The notes: a model not told the origin generated them from the sequence alone. Positions 51,401 to 59,492 are shown, counted from the stretch's first letter. The stretch is DNA of 64,000 nt from Candidatus Saccharimonadota bacterium (GCA_015655045.1 JAATFU010000007.1:62001-126000); one strand, 5' to 3'. Translations and numbers: made by a program.

Positions 51401-52312
51401 GTCGAAGAGCTATTTGAAGCTCGTTCACCAAAGGGACAGGCCTTTGTGACCGAAGTGACCGGACTGGTTGATGTATGGGAAGATGGCAAGAAGTATGTCG
51501 TGCAAGTCACGCCTGAAGCTGGTCATGTTGAACGCATTGCTCTCGAAGGCCGCACAGTAACCGTGAAGTCTGGCAGCAATGTTAAGGTTGGGGATGTACT
51601 TGCAACAGGCGAGAGTGAATCAAAGCCAATTGTCGCACCATTTGATGGCGTCGTCGAAGTGGCGGAAGATACCCTTGTCCTAGCCGCAAATGCTAGTTCA
51701 CCAGTGAAATACGAGATTCCAGGTAGCACACAATTAGTTGTTGCTGCGGGTGATACGGTGGAAGCCGGTGATCGTCTGACAATTGGTTCATTGAATCTAC
51801 ACGATCTCATGCGTCTTAAGGGTACTGAAGCAACGCAACGTTATATCATTAACGAAGTCCTTCGTATCTATGCCGCACAGGGTCAAGATGTGGCCGATAA
51901 GCACCTTGAGATCATTGTGCGTCAGATGTTTAGCCGTGTGCAGATTGAGGATCCAGGTGATAGTACCTTTGTAACTGGCGATATCGTCAGTAAAGCTGCT
52001 GTGGTAGAAGCGAATGCTGTACTAGCCGCCGAAGGTAAGAGCCTTGTCGGTTATACTCAGTTACTTCTTGGTATCACTAAGGTGTCTATCTGGTCAGATA
52101 GCTTCCTCTCGGCTGCTTCATTCCAAGATACAACTCGTGTCTTGATTAATGCCGCAGTGAGTGGTCGAATTGATCGACTCCACGGACTCAAAGAGAACGT
52201 GATCATCGGTCGCAAGATCCCAGTCGGTACCGGTGCAAGGAATCTTGTACCAGAGGTAATTGATGAAGAACTTGCAAGTGAGATTGCCGAAGACCTCGAG
52301 TTAACCGCGTAA
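48455..52312 (+). CDS. rpoC: DNA-directed RNA polymerase subunit beta' without zinc-site cysteines
   Basis: Catalytic subunit, 1285 residues. The magnesium site is NADYDGDQMAVHLPLS (Tyr where most have Phe); AHIWFMRG, the bridge/trigger region QPVGVIAAQSVGEPGTQLT and TFHAGGVAGGDI are clear. Zinc site 1, normally four Cys between the ERIFGPVKD and RRERM blocks, reads INPHDNKLKGVRSREAA, then IDKNGDLVT, without any Cys. Zinc site 2, normally four Cys before the QSVGEPGTQ block, reads VLSTKNLRGIPRRSYG, also without Cys. Only two cysteines (FCERIF, SECGLP) remain in the protein. A GGAGG site precedes the ATG, which follows rpoB by 1 nt. Confidence 0.97.
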   Translation: MSRVLANNGIADFDAVRLAVASPEDILKWSHGEVTKPETINYRTQKPERDGLFCERIFGPVKDINPHDNKLKGVRSREAAIDKNGDLVTKSIVRRERMAHISLAAPVAHIWFMRGTPSAMSLLLGITVRNLERIAYFATYVILKADDTKRDQYLADLEAETEAGRAAIKIRYEREAGVGETETDPGVDVKALAEQMSREVEELNESYTTKKTQLESLVKGALLNESDYRNLPEEYEDLVEVGMGGTALKALLDEIKLPELIAQLTTEVESAKGQREKKLQKRLKVLEGMHAAGIKPSSLTLTVLPVIPPDLRPMVQLTGGRFATSDLNDLYRRVINRNNRLKKLIDLNAPEVIRRNEMRMLQEAVDALIDNSAARGGRAVNATGGRRRLKSISDMLKGKQGRFRQNLLGKRVDYSGRSVIVVGPKLKISECGLPKQMALELFKPFVISWLIRGEHAHNIRSATRLIEAGDALVWDALDAVIEGKYVLLNRAPSLHRLSIQAFQPKLVEGKAIQLHPLVANGFNADYDGDQMAVHLPLSVDAQREARELMSATNNLLKPADGAPVLNIGQDVVLGNYYLTYVKPSAQTEHIKSYSSVYEAEMAYDNGVLQLQTPIRVFTRGEIRTTTLGRVFFNDILPAEYPFDNSVQNKKQLKKVLANIFNDYDAETTAQTADRMKGLAFRFATVAAVSTGKDDYLHFEEIAGFVAEGDAKTALISDQFDQGLITEEERYSLTVASWRAVDRTVTEFLQSKLKDMDTSISVMVNSGARGDISNVKLASAMVGIMVDAANREIELPIRSNYKDGLSSLEQFVATRGARKGLIDTALKTADSGYLTRRLVDVSQDVFTVEDQPDSDSGFAIYRNESTLTMIAFGNRLFGRYTAEAIDGYIGADELITREVAAAIEADSSIESVKIQSVLSTKNLRGIPRRSYGIDMASGKLVAAAQPVGVIAAQSVGEPGTQLTLKTFHAGGVAGGDITQGLPRVEELFEARSPKGQAFVTEVTGLVDVWEDGKKYVVQVTPEAGHVERIALEGRTVTVKSGSNVKVGDVLATGESESKPIVAPFDGVVEVAEDTLVLAANASSPVKYEIPGSTQLVVAAGDTVEAGDRLTIGSLNLHDLMRLKGTEATQRYIINEVLRIYAAQGQDVADKHLEIIVRQMFSRVQIEDPGDSTFVTGDIVSKAAVVEANAVLAAEGKSLVGYTQLLLGITKVSIWSDSFLSAASFQDTTRVLINAAVSGRIDRLHGLKENVIIGRKIPVGTGARNLVPEVIDEELASEIAEDLELTA

Positions 52313-52335
52313 GGTATTGGTCAATCAAACTCAGT

Positions 52336-52366
52336 AAATACCCTACTCGTCAGAGTAGGGTATTTC
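52336..52366 (+). terminator. Terminator of rpoBC
   Basis: AAATACCCTACTC / GAGTAGGGTATTT, a 13-bp perfect stem with a 4-nt loop. Confidence 0.92.
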
Positions 52367-52504
52367 TGTGGTGATCAATATAGCGAAACTCATCAGACAA
52401 AAAGTGGATTGGATAGAGTAATCCGTCGAGAAGGCAAAGAGCAAAGGCGAGAGGGATGGTACGTATGGGGCGGCGTGAGTCCTCTCAATGAGCCTCCTCG
52501 TTTC
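52367..52504. other. Spacer between rpoC terminator and rpsL promoter
   Basis: About 140 bp with no supported gene. It is purine-rich in the middle and shows no clear repeat or RNA structure. Confidence 0.4.
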
Positions 52505-52533
52505 TTGCAATTGAGACACATTTTTGGTATACT
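52505..52533 (+). promoter_or_regulatory. Promoter of the rpsL-rpsG operon
   Basis: -35 TTGCAA (52505-52510), 17-bp spacer, TGG-TATACT (-10 at 52528-52533). It drives a leader of about 165 nt. Confidence 0.8.
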
Positions 52534-52599
52534 ACCAGATGAGTTTCCTCTCCTTGGACTGTAGCGTTACTATGAATGTGTACAGACGATACGGATGTT

Positions 52600-52628
52600 A
52601 AGGAGAAAAGGCGATGAAGACATGCTGA
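52600..52628 (+). promoter_or_regulatory. Leader mini-ORF (4 codons) in the rpsL leader
   Basis: AAGGAG (52600-52605) lies 8 nt before ATG AAG ACA TGC TGA (52614-52628), encoding M-K-T-C. GAAGAC (52616-52621) pairs with GTCTTC (52629-52634) across the mini-ORF, so ribosome occupancy would disrupt a hairpin. The real rpsL start is 75 nt further on, with its own GGAG. Confidence 0.45.
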
Positions 52629-52703
52629 GTCTTCAGACGCGTTAGACAGAGGTAAATCTACTTCTACAACTAATCATTTTATAGATAAAACGGAGTTTTA
52701 TTA

Positions 52704-53117
52704 ATGCCAACAATTAATCAACTAGTGCGCAAGCCTCGTAAGACTGCTCTTAAAAAGAGTAAGTCGCCTGCGCTTGGTCGTATTCATAACGCACTAAAGA
52801 CTCGTTACTACGAACAAAACGGCCCTCTCAAGCGTGGCGTGTGTATCAAAGTAACGACCAAGACCCCAAAGAAACCTAACTCGGCCCTTCGTAAAGTCGC
52901 TCGTGTGCGTCTCACGAATGGTCAAGAAGTATGGGCCTACATTGGTGGTGAAGGTCACAACCTCCAAGAACACGCCGTTGTGCTTGTCCGTGGTGGTCGT
53001 GTACCAGATCTTCCAGGTGTTCGTTATCATATTGTTCGCGGTGCCCTTGATCTTCAAGGTGTCGCTAATCGTAAACAGGGCCGTTCAAAATACGGTGCGA
53101 AGAAGGAGGACAAGTAA
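52704..53117 (+). CDS. rpsL: 30S ribosomal protein S12
   Basis: Decoding-centre protein, 137 residues. The streptomycin-related loops are intact: [19 protein letters not shown] and [33 protein letters not shown] is the standard N-terminus. GGAG lies 8 nt before the ATG. It overlaps rpsG by 1 nt (TAATG), so the two are coupled. The fusA and tuf genes, usually in the same operon, are separated here by terminators and by lineage-specific genes. Confidence 0.97.
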   Translation: MPTINQLVRKPRKTALKKSKSPALGRIHNALKTRYYEQNGPLKRGVCIKVTTKTPKKPNSALRKVARVRLTNGQEVWAYIGGEGHNLQEHAVVLVRGGRVPDLPGVRYHIVRGALDLQGVANRKQGRSKYGAKKEDK

Positions 53118-53596
53118 TGCCTCGTAAAGTTACTGCTAGTCTCCAAAGGACTCTTAGCCCAGATCGTAAATATCAAAGTGTTCTTGTGCAGCGTCTGATC
53201 AACAAATCGATGCTTGATGGCAAGAAGTTGATTGCCGAGCGAGCTGTCTATACTGCCCTTGAAACAGCTGCGAAGAAGCTTGATAGTGAGAATCCACTTG
53301 AGGTCTTCGAACGGGCTCTTAAAAATGTATCGCCAAACTTCGAAGTCAAATCTCGTCGAGTCGGTGGTGCAAACTACCAAATCCCATTTCCAGTTTCTGG
53401 TCATCGTCAACTACACTATGCCTTCACATGGCTTGTGCAGTCGGCACGCTCTCGTAAAGGTATTCCTTACTCTCAACGTCTTGCACTTGAGATTATTGAT
53501 GCCCATAACGAAGCTGGTGCTGCCTTCAAAAAGAAGGAAGACACACACAAGATGGCCGAAGCCAACCGAGCATTTGCTCACTTTGCTCGTGGCTAA
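53117..53596 (+). CDS. rpsG: 30S ribosomal protein S7
   Basis: 16S 3'-domain assembly protein, 159 residues, normal length. [20 protein letters not shown] is followed by VQRLINKSMLDGKKLIAERA and the E-site hairpin region VGGANYQIPFPV. The C-terminal helix carries EDTHKMAEANRAFAHFARG. A ribosome site (AGGAGG) lies in the end of rpsL. A terminator follows. Confidence 0.97.
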   Translation: MPRKVTASLQRTLSPDRKYQSVLVQRLINKSMLDGKKLIAERAVYTALETAAKKLDSENPLEVFERALKNVSPNFEVKSRRVGGANYQIPFPVSGHRQLHYAFTWLVQSARSRKGIPYSQRLALEIIDAHNEAGAAFKKKEDTHKMAEANRAFAHFARG

Positions 53597-53620
53597 CCAA
53601 TGCTAAGCAGAGTCTAGCTG

Positions 53621-53653
53621 AAATACCCGCTCTCAATGAGTGGGTATTTTATT
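53621..53653 (+). terminator. Terminator of rpsL-rpsG
   Basis: AAATACCC / GGGTATTTT with an inner CTC/GAG extension and a T-rich end. Confidence 0.88.
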
Positions 53654-53712
53654 TGTAAATAATCAAATGGGTTTGATTTTACCTATGCTTGCATTTTCGT
53701 AACTTAATTTTT

Positions 53713-53718
53713 TATACT
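53713..53718 (+). promoter_or_regulatory. -10 box for the 199-aa gene (near-leaderless)
   Basis: TATACT, 9 nt before the ATG at 53728; leader of 2-3 nt, no SD. Confidence 0.6.
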
Positions 53719-53727
53719 GAAGTAATC

Positions 53728-54327
53728 ATGACCGAACTACTGGAACTACCTACCGTACTCGACTACACCGCTGCAGTAATATTGTGCGAGAATGACCTTA
53801 AAAGCGAAGGAGGTCCTTGGCAGGCTATAATCCGACGCCAGCAAGACACCACAAGGTTAAGAAGTGTTTATAATCAGAACTTCGAAGCCGGTAAGATTGC
53901 ACTTACGTTCGAACCAGTAGATAAAGGTGGGTATGTCATTGATCCTTATATGGAGGCTACTCATGCTTTTAAACACGGTATCCTCGCGGGTCATAGAATA
54001 ACAAATAAAGTACACCGAGGGCATTATAGCCCAGAAGAAAGTACCTATCAGTTAGGGTTACTTTCTCATGGCGGTGACGAGTCTGAAAATCTGTTAATGC
54101 TCGGTAATGAGGGAATTAGTCTAGTGGGAGAAGTAGTTTCTCATAGGATTGAACAATGGTCGGAGGCAGTTGTTTCAAATTCTACGTTAAGGCATTTACA
54201 TACGCTCGGCTGCGGCGCGGTTATATATGCAACTTACCAGCTCCATGCATATAGGAATCAAGACTACATTAATCATCTGCTATCGGAAGATCAGGCCCCC
54301 GATGATCTTAGCCGGTATGTCCTATAA
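53728..54327 (+). CDS. Hypothetical protein, 199 aa, between rpsG and fusA
   Basis: Unrecognised soluble protein, starting MTELLELPTVLDYTAAVILC. The middle has several His residues (HAFKHGILAGHRITNKVHRG) without a clear metal motif. The end is Tyr- and Asp-rich. The longer frame from 53689 would run through the -10 box and is rejected. It interrupts the classic str operon order, with its own promoter, so it is not simply a member of that operon. Confidence 0.65.
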   Translation: MTELLELPTVLDYTAAVILCENDLKSEGGPWQAIIRRQQDTTRLRSVYNQNFEAGKIALTFEPVDKGGYVIDPYMEATHAFKHGILAGHRITNKVHRGHYSPEESTYQLGLLSHGGDESENLLMLGNEGISLVGEVVSHRIEQWSEAVVSNSTLRHLHTLGCGAVIYATYQLHAYRNQDYINHLLSEDQAPDDLSRYVL

Positions 54328-54363
54328 AGCGTAGGTACAACACTGGCGATTCCCTGTAGAATT

Positions 54364-54372
54364 TGCTATAAT
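54364..54372 (+). promoter_or_regulatory. Extended -10 promoter for fusA
   Basis: TGC-TATAAT (54367-54372), about 61 nt before the ATG; the leader contains an AAAAAATAATTAA segment also seen before tuf. Confidence 0.6.
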
Positions 54373-54433
54373 GGTGTTTAAGAGCTATTTTTTATGGCAA
54401 AAAATAATTAAGTAAAGGAACAAGTAACACCTC

Positions 54434-56521
54434 ATGGCAGAAAAAACCGTCCCCATTAAGGACTTTCGTAACATTGGTATTATCGCGCATATTGACGCTG
54501 GTAAGACAACAACAACTGAAGGTATTTTGTACCGTACCGGTTTAAGCCACAAGATTGGTGCTGTTCATGATGGCGCTACGACAACCGACTGGATGGAGCA
54601 AGAGCGAGAACGTGGTATTACGATTACCTCTGCGGCGGTCACCGCCTTTTGGAAGGGTCACAAGATTAATATTATCGACACCCCAGGACACATCGACTTT
54701 ACAGCTGAGGTCGAACGATCGCTGCGCGTCCTTGACGGTGCAGTTGTTGTCTTTGACGGTAAAATGGGTGTAGAGGCACAGACCGAAACAGTCTGGCGTC
54801 AAGCAAATAAGTATGGTACCCCTCGTATCTGTTTTATCAACAAGATCAACCAAACTGGTGGAGATTTCTATAAGTCACTCGATAGCTTGCATGCTCGTCT
54901 TTCAAAGCGCGCGCTACCTATCCATCTTCCTATTGGATTTGAAAAAGATATCAATGGCGTGGTCGACTTAGTCGATATGAAAGCATACACCTATAAAGAC
55001 TTCACCGATCACCAATTAGTTGTTGGTGAGATCCCTGCTGATATGCTTGAAAAAGCCCAGAATGCTCGTAAGCTCCTCGTTGAAACTGCAGTTGAGTCAG
55101 ACGATGTATTATTTGAGAAGTATCTCGAGAGTGGTGAAGAATCAATTACAGTTGATGAACTAAAGGCCGCACTTCGTAAGAGCGTTCTGACCGGCGAATT
55201 CTACCTTGTAACGGGCGGTGACGGTCGGGGTGTGATTGTCGAGAAAGTTCTTGACCTTGTCGTTGATTACCTACCAAGCCCGCTTGATATTGATGGTATT
55301 TGGGGTATTAACCCAAAGACCGGTGAAGAGATTGAACGAAAACCAGCCGACAACGAACCAATGGCTGGACTCGCCTTTAAAATTGCCACTGACCCATTTG
55401 TAGGAAAGCTTATCTTCGTTCGTGTCTATAGCGGTACACTAACGGCTGGTTCATACGTCTTAAATACGACGACCGGTAACAAAGAACGTGTCGGCCGTAT
55501 TGTCCGTATGCATGCTGACAAGCGTGAGGATATCGATAAGATCACTGCTGGTGATATTGCCGCTGTGGTTGGCTTGAAAGATACTACTACCGGAGCAACT
55601 ATTTCGGATCCTGCCCATCCAATTGCCCTTGAAAGCATTACTTTCCCAGAACCACCTGTCTCGATCGCGGTTGAGCCAAAAACGAAAGCCGATCAAGAAA
55701 AGATGGGGGTTGCTTTGCAGCGCCTTGCCGAAGAAGATCCAACCTTCCGCGTTCATACCGATGAAGAAACGGGTCAAACTATTATGTCTGGTATGGGTGA
55801 GCTTCACCTCGACATCCTTGTTGATCGTATGAAGCGTGAATTTAGCGTTGAAGCTAACATTGGTGAGCCACAAGTTGCCTTCCGGGAGTCAATTAAGGGT
55901 ACGAGTGCCGTTCAAGGTAAACACGCCAAGCAATCTGGTGGTCGTGGTCAGTATGGTGATGTATGGGTACGCTTTGAGCCGAATGAGCCAGGTAAAGGGA
56001 TCGAATTTTATGACGAGATTAAAGGTGGTGTTGTGCCCCAGGAATACCGCAAACCAGTTGAAGCAGGTATTCGTGAGACACTTGCCGGTGGAGTGATTGC
56101 CGGATACCCAGTTGTGGATGTTAAGGCTACGCTATATGACGGTAGCTATCACGACGTCGACTCAAGCGAACTCGCCTTTAAGTTAGCAGGTGCACTTGCT
56201 ACACGTGAAGGTATTAAGCAAGCAAAGCCAATCCTCCTCGAGCCAGTTATGCACGTCGAGGTTACGACACCTGAGGAATTCATGGGTGATGTTATTGGTG
56301 ATCTCAATGCCCGTCGTGGTCGTATTGAAGCGATGGAAGATCTTACGGCCGGAGCAAAGCTTATTCGAGCCTTCGTGCCACTTGCTAACATGTTTGGCTA
56401 TACAACCGAACTTCGTTCAATGAGCCAAGGACGAGCTGCGAGTTCAATGGAACTTGCCCAATACGAAGAAGTACCACCAAACGTGGCACAAGAAATCGTC
56501 GAAAAACGTTCGAGCAAGTAA
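54434..56521 (+). CDS. fusA: Elongation factor G with atypical G4/G5 motifs
   Basis: Translocase GTPase, 695 residues, normal length. G1 [13 protein letters not shown]2 RGITITSAA and G3 DTPGHIDF are standard. G4, normally NKxD, reads [14 protein letters not shown], with Asn for the base-recognising Asp (54839-54850). The G5 region, normally GSA, aligns to GGD in TGGDGRGV. Domains II-V follow, with the domain IV segment [16 protein letters not shown] and the tip [10 protein letters not shown] normal. AAAGGA lies about 15 nt before the ATG. It is the only EF-G in the window. Confidence 0.96.
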   Translation: MAEKTVPIKDFRNIGIIAHIDAGKTTTTEGILYRTGLSHKIGAVHDGATTTDWMEQERERGITITSAAVTAFWKGHKINIIDTPGHIDFTAEVERSLRVLDGAVVVFDGKMGVEAQTETVWRQANKYGTPRICFINKINQTGGDFYKSLDSLHARLSKRALPIHLPIGFEKDINGVVDLVDMKAYTYKDFTDHQLVVGEIPADMLEKAQNARKLLVETAVESDDVLFEKYLESGEESITVDELKAALRKSVLTGEFYLVTGGDGRGVIVEKVLDLVVDYLPSPLDIDGIWGINPKTGEEIERKPADNEPMAGLAFKIATDPFVGKLIFVRVYSGTLTAGSYVLNTTTGNKERVGRIVRMHADKREDIDKITAGDIAAVVGLKDTTTGATISDPAHPIALESITFPEPPVSIAVEPKTKADQEKMGVALQRLAEEDPTFRVHTDEETGQTIMSGMGELHLDILVDRMKREFSVEANIGEPQVAFRESIKGTSAVQGKHAKQSGGRGQYGDVWVRFEPNEPGKGIEFYDEIKGGVVPQEYRKPVEAGIRETLAGGVIAGYPVVDVKATLYDGSYHDVDSSELAFKLAGALATREGIKQAKPILLEPVMHVEVTTPEEFMGDVIGDLNARRGRIEAMEDLTAGAKLIRAFVPLANMFGYTTELRSMSQGRAASSMELAQYEEVPPNVAQEIVEKRSSK

Positions 56522-56550
56522 TAGTCTCGTCGTATTGTAAAATTTCTTTG

Positions 56551-56569
56551 TACGTATAGACTATACGTA
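56551..56569. promoter_or_regulatory. Perfect palindrome at the start of the 212-aa gene
   Basis: TACGTATAG-A-CTATACGTA: a 9-bp perfect inverted repeat with a single central base. It ends directly before the ATG at 56570 and includes the only -10-like sequence (TATAGA, 56555-56560). A repressor bound here would block transcription start. Confidence 0.6.
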
Positions 56570-57208
56570 ATGGCTACGCACGAATTCGAACCTACCCCTA
56601 ATGAGCTGACACCGCTTACTCGTTTTTATGGTGATCTGCGCTACAAAGGTGACTCGTACATTGATCTACTGATTGCAGCAGAAAGATTGTTAGAGGTAGA
56701 AGTAGGGTATGAGGGTGAGAGAGATAGGGATAGTAGGTATATACCGACAGCCGAGCAATACGAAGCAGATCCACGCATTGCCTCTGAGCAATTTATGTTG
56801 CTCCCGATAAAATATATTGCACCTCGATTCGATAACGGATCAATCGAGATAGCTGATCTTAAAAAGTGGTACGAAGAAATGACGGGGTTCATTATGGATC
56901 GTACGTCAAAATTTCATACGCAAGCATGCCTCGACCATGGTACCATATCGTCAGTTGCATCTTGTCCCATGAGCGAGGAATGCCCCTTGACATATCTATC
57001 TGACTATCTCCAAAAAGGTGTTCGTAGCCGAGATTTTAAGCAGGTTGAATACGTTGTGGAACCAGAACGAACCTACAGGGTAGATATCCTTAAGATGGAA
57101 GTGGCAAAGAATTGCACCCCCGATTTAGTGAATCAGATCAATATCCTCATTCTGCAATATAAGGTAGAATTTATTGACTGGTTCGGAGCGTTGCCTAAGG
57201 ATCTGTAA
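56570..57208 (+). CDS. Hypothetical protein, 212 aa, between fusA and tuf
   Basis: Unrecognised soluble protein. It starts MATHEFEPTPNELTPLTRFY, is rich in Glu, Asp and Tyr, and has cysteines clustered in ACLDHG, SVASCPMSEECPL and KNCTPD that could bind a metal. No membrane segment is present. It lies 48 nt after fusA and 120 nt before tuf, with a palindrome over its presumed start site. It may be autoregulated, but the protein has no obvious helix-turn-helix. Confidence 0.65.
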   Translation: MATHEFEPTPNELTPLTRFYGDLRYKGDSYIDLLIAAERLLEVEVGYEGERDRDSRYIPTAEQYEADPRIASEQFMLLPIKYIAPRFDNGSIEIADLKKWYEEMTGFIMDRTSKFHTQACLDHGTISSVASCPMSEECPLTYLSDYLQKGVRSRDFKQVEYVVEPERTYRVDILKMEVAKNCTPDLVNQINILILQYKVEFIDWFGALPKDL

Positions 57209-57235
57209 GTCTTCACTATAAACACGACTTACCTC

Positions 57236-57264
57236 TTTACTACAATTGAAGTTACCTGTATAAT
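57236..57264 (+). promoter_or_regulatory. Promoter of tuf
   Basis: -35 TTTACT (57236-57241), 17-bp spacer, -10 TATAAT (57259-57264). Leader about 58 nt, with AAAAATAATTAA at 57301-57313 as in the fusA leader. Confidence 0.65.
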
Positions 57265-57328
57265 TGGGACATACGTCGTGAGATCTATTGCTCTCGTGCG
57301 AAAAATAATTAATGGAGAAACAATCTAA

Positions 57329-58510
57329 ATGACAGATTTCGATCGAACCAAGCCTCACGTCAACGTTGGTACTATGGGTCACGTTGACCACGGTAAAACA
57401 ACGCTAACCGCAGCAATTACTGCCGTACTTGCAAAGCGTCTGCCAAGCGCCGTCAACAAAGCCGTTGCCTACGCTCAAATCGATAACGCCCCAGAAGAGC
57501 GTGCACGTGGTATTACTATTGCCTCATCTCACCAAGAGTATGAATCAGAAAAGCGCCACTATGCTCACGTCGACATGCCAGGACACGCTGACTATGTAAA
57601 GAACATGATCACTGGTGCTGCACAAATCGATGGTGCAATCCTTGTGGTTGCTGCCAACGATGGACCATTACCTCAGACACGTGAACACGTCCTACTTGCT
57701 AAGCAAGTTGGCGTGCCAAAGATTCTCGTTTTTCTTAACAAGATGGATCTTGCTGACCCCGAGCTAGTTGAGCTTGTTGAAATGGATATTCGTGAACTGC
57801 TTGCTAAGAACGGTTTTGACGAAGATGCTCCAATCATCAAGGGTTCAGCGACAAAAGCACTTGAGGGCGATCCTGCATCTGAGGACGCAATTATGGAGCT
57901 TGTTCACGCACTTGACGAATATGTTCCAGAACCTGTTCGTGAGCTTGATAAGCCTTTCCTTATGCCAATTGAGGACGTCTTCTCAATTAAGGGACGTGGA
58001 ACGGTTGCTACTGGACGAATTGAACAGGGTGTCGTAAAGATTAACGATCCTGTTGAAATCGTTGGTATTCACCCAACTCAGAACTCAGTTGTTACCGGTA
58101 TTGAGGCCTTCAAGAAGAACCTTAACCAGGGACAAGCTGGTGATAACGCTGGACTTCTCCTTCGTGGTATTGAGCGTGAGCAAATCGAACGCGGTCAGGT
58201 TGTTGTTAAGCCTGGTTCACTCACACCTCACACTGAATTTGAAGCTGAAGTGTACATCCTGAAGAAGGAAGAGGGTGGTCGTCACACACCATTTAGCAAG
58301 GGGTACAAGCCACAATTTTACTTCCGAACGACAGACGTCACGGGTGAAGTTGAGCTTCCAGCCGATAAAGAACTGGTGATCCCTGGCGATACACTTACAT
58401 TCAAGGTTAAGCTTTTGGCACCTATTGCCATGGAGCAAGGTCTAAACTTCGCTATTCGTGAAGGTGGTAAGACTGTTGGTGCCGGTGTGGTTACCAAGAT
58501 TGTTAAATAA
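57329..58510 (+). CDS. tuf: Elongation factor Tu
   Basis: Aminoacyl-tRNA carrier GTPase, 393 residues. G1 [12 protein letters not shown]2 [13 protein letters not shown]3 [14 protein letters not shown]4 LNKMDLADP and G5 [10 protein letters not shown] are clear. G3 has Met where nearly all EF-Tu have Cys (DCPGH), and the effector region has ASSHQEY where NTSHVEY is usual. Domains II and III are normal ([31 protein letters not shown]). GGAG lies 12 nt before the ATG. A strong terminator follows. Confidence 0.97.
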   Translation: MTDFDRTKPHVNVGTMGHVDHGKTTLTAAITAVLAKRLPSAVNKAVAYAQIDNAPEERARGITIASSHQEYESEKRHYAHVDMPGHADYVKNMITGAAQIDGAILVVAANDGPLPQTREHVLLAKQVGVPKILVFLNKMDLADPELVELVEMDIRELLAKNGFDEDAPIIKGSATKALEGDPASEDAIMELVHALDEYVPEPVRELDKPFLMPIEDVFSIKGRGTVATGRIEQGVVKINDPVEIVGIHPTQNSVVTGIEAFKKNLNQGQAGDNAGLLLRGIEREQIERGQVVVKPGSLTPHTEFEAEVYILKKEEGGRHTPFSKGYKPQFYFRTTDVTGEVELPADKELVIPGDTLTFKVKLLAPIAMEQGLNFAIREGGKTVGAGVVTKIVK

Positions 58511-58529
58511 GTAGAACTTCTACTTTCCA

Positions 58530-58559
58530 AAAAACCTCCGAAGAGATTCGGAGGTTTTT
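58530..58559 (+). terminator. Terminator of tuf
   Basis: AAAAACCTCCGA / TCGGAGGTTTTT, a 12-bp stem with a 6-nt loop. Confidence 0.92.
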
Positions 58560-58572
58560 GTTGTAACTTAGG

Positions 58573-58601
58573 TTTGCATATCTCTGTTAACCTGATATAC
58601 T
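58573..58601 (+). promoter_or_regulatory. Promoter of rpsJ
   Basis: -35 TTTGCA (58573-58578), 17-bp spacer, TGA-TATACT (-10 at 58596-58601). Leader about 105 nt. Confidence 0.7.
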
Positions 58602-58681
58602 TACGAACGTATTATTAATCATATTGAGAACTCGGCAATGGCAGAAACACAACTGATCCACAGCAGAGGTTACAATATCGG

Positions 58682-58697
58682 GTCACTGCGGAGTGAC
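58682..58697 (+). promoter_or_regulatory. Hairpin directly before the rpsJ ribosome site
   Basis: GTCACT-GCGG-AGTGAC, a 6-bp stem with a 4-nt loop. It ends 3 nt before AAGGAG, which lies about 10 nt before the rpsJ ATG. A translational control element is possible. Confidence 0.5.
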
Positions 58698-58714
58698 AAA
58701 GGAGTCCATATACT

Positions 58715-59038
58715 ATGGCAGAAGCAAAAGACACGGGTCTTCGAATCCGTATCCGACTAAAAGCGTACGATCACAAGGTAATTGATCAGTCGGCTAAACA
58801 AATTATTGATACGGCTATCCGTACAGGTGCAAGTATTGCCGGCCCCGTGCCTTTGCCAACTCGACGTAGCATGTTTACGGTCGTCAAGAGTCCACACGTC
58901 TACAAGAAGGGTGGTGAAGCATTTGAAATGCGTGTTCATAAGCGTCTTATAGATATTACAAATGCGACGCCAAAAACAATTGATAGTTTGCAAAACCTCA
59001 GCCTTCCAGCTGGTGTTGATGCCGAAATTCGTATGTAG
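58715..59038 (+). CDS. rpsJ: 30S ribosomal protein S10
   Basis: Small-subunit head protein and NusB partner, 107 residues. [20 protein letters not shown] and [20 protein letters not shown] are family-typical, with the usual C-terminus. AAAGGAG lies about 10 nt before the ATG. Unlike most bacteria, it is not at the head of the rplC operon: a strong terminator and a convergent gene lie between rpsJ and rplC. Confidence 0.97.
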   Translation: MAEAKDTGLRIRIRLKAYDHKVIDQSAKQIIDTAIRTGASIAGPVPLPTRRSMFTVVKSPHVYKKGGEAFEMRVHKRLIDITNATPKTIDSLQNLSLPAGVDAEIRM

Positions 59039-59052
59039 CACCCTAGATACGT

Positions 59053-59088
59053 AAATAAAATAGCCTCATGGAGAGGCTATTTTATTTT
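59053..59088. terminator. Bidirectional terminator between rpsJ and the 85-aa gene
   Basis: AAATAAAATAGCCTC / GAGGCTATTTTATTT, a 15-bp perfect stem with a 5-nt loop, usable on both strands. Confidence 0.92.
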
Positions 59089-59115
59089 ACATTCACTTGT
59101 TATTAAACTATGAGA

Positions 59116-59373
59116 TTAATAAACACTCAAACTAGTAGTGTCGGTAAGGTTAATGATTTCAATCTGGATCTTTAAGATCCACAACCCGAACCCTAAGATG
59201 ACAACACCCAGAATTAACCAATAGATAGTTTGGCGAGTGATACTAAATGAGGTAAATCGAGTGGGTGATTTACTGAGTCGGAATGACCTCATGGCTACGG
59301 GTGCTTGTGCGCGCGCGGTACGGGAAGTAGTTTTTGCGACTCCCTTTTTGACAGACTTTTTTTGTGTGGCCAT
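59116..59373 (-). CDS. Small basic single-pass membrane protein, 85 aa
   Basis: A very basic Lys/Thr/Arg-rich N-terminal half (MATQKKSVKKGVAKTTSRTA) is followed by one hydrophobic helix (IYWLILGVVILGFGLWIL) and a short tail. AAGGAG lies 4 nt before the ATG, so the start is firm. The size and layout recall SecE, but the family signature before the membrane helix (V-x-W-P) is missing, so I leave it unnamed. It is convergent with rpsJ and divergent from rplC. Confidence 0.65.
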   Translation of the reverse strand: MATQKKSVKKGVAKTTSRTARAQAPVAMRSFRLSKSPTRFTSFSITRQTIYWLILGVVILGFGLWILKIQIEIINLTDTTSLSVY

Positions 59374-59492
59374 ACGACTCCTTGAATATATAAGTTATGC
59401 TCATAGTATGCCAAGTTGTCGACGCAAATACAAGCTTAATAAATGCTTATGGTTTTAGCCTTAGTTACCGAGATAAATAGACTACTGTAGGA

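Noticed and set aside
54394-54411. Five-codon ORF (MAKNN) in the fusA leader
   Set aside because: No ribosome site; the A/T-rich segment is better explained as the motif shared with tuf.
58639-58758. ORF overlapping the rpsJ leader and start in another frame
   Set aside because: It begins ATGGCAGAA like rpsJ but has no SD and no family resemblance; probably chance.
59116-59373. 85-aa membrane protein as SecE
   Set aside because: Size and single helix fit, but the conserved Trp-Pro region before the helix is missing and nusG is not adjacent.
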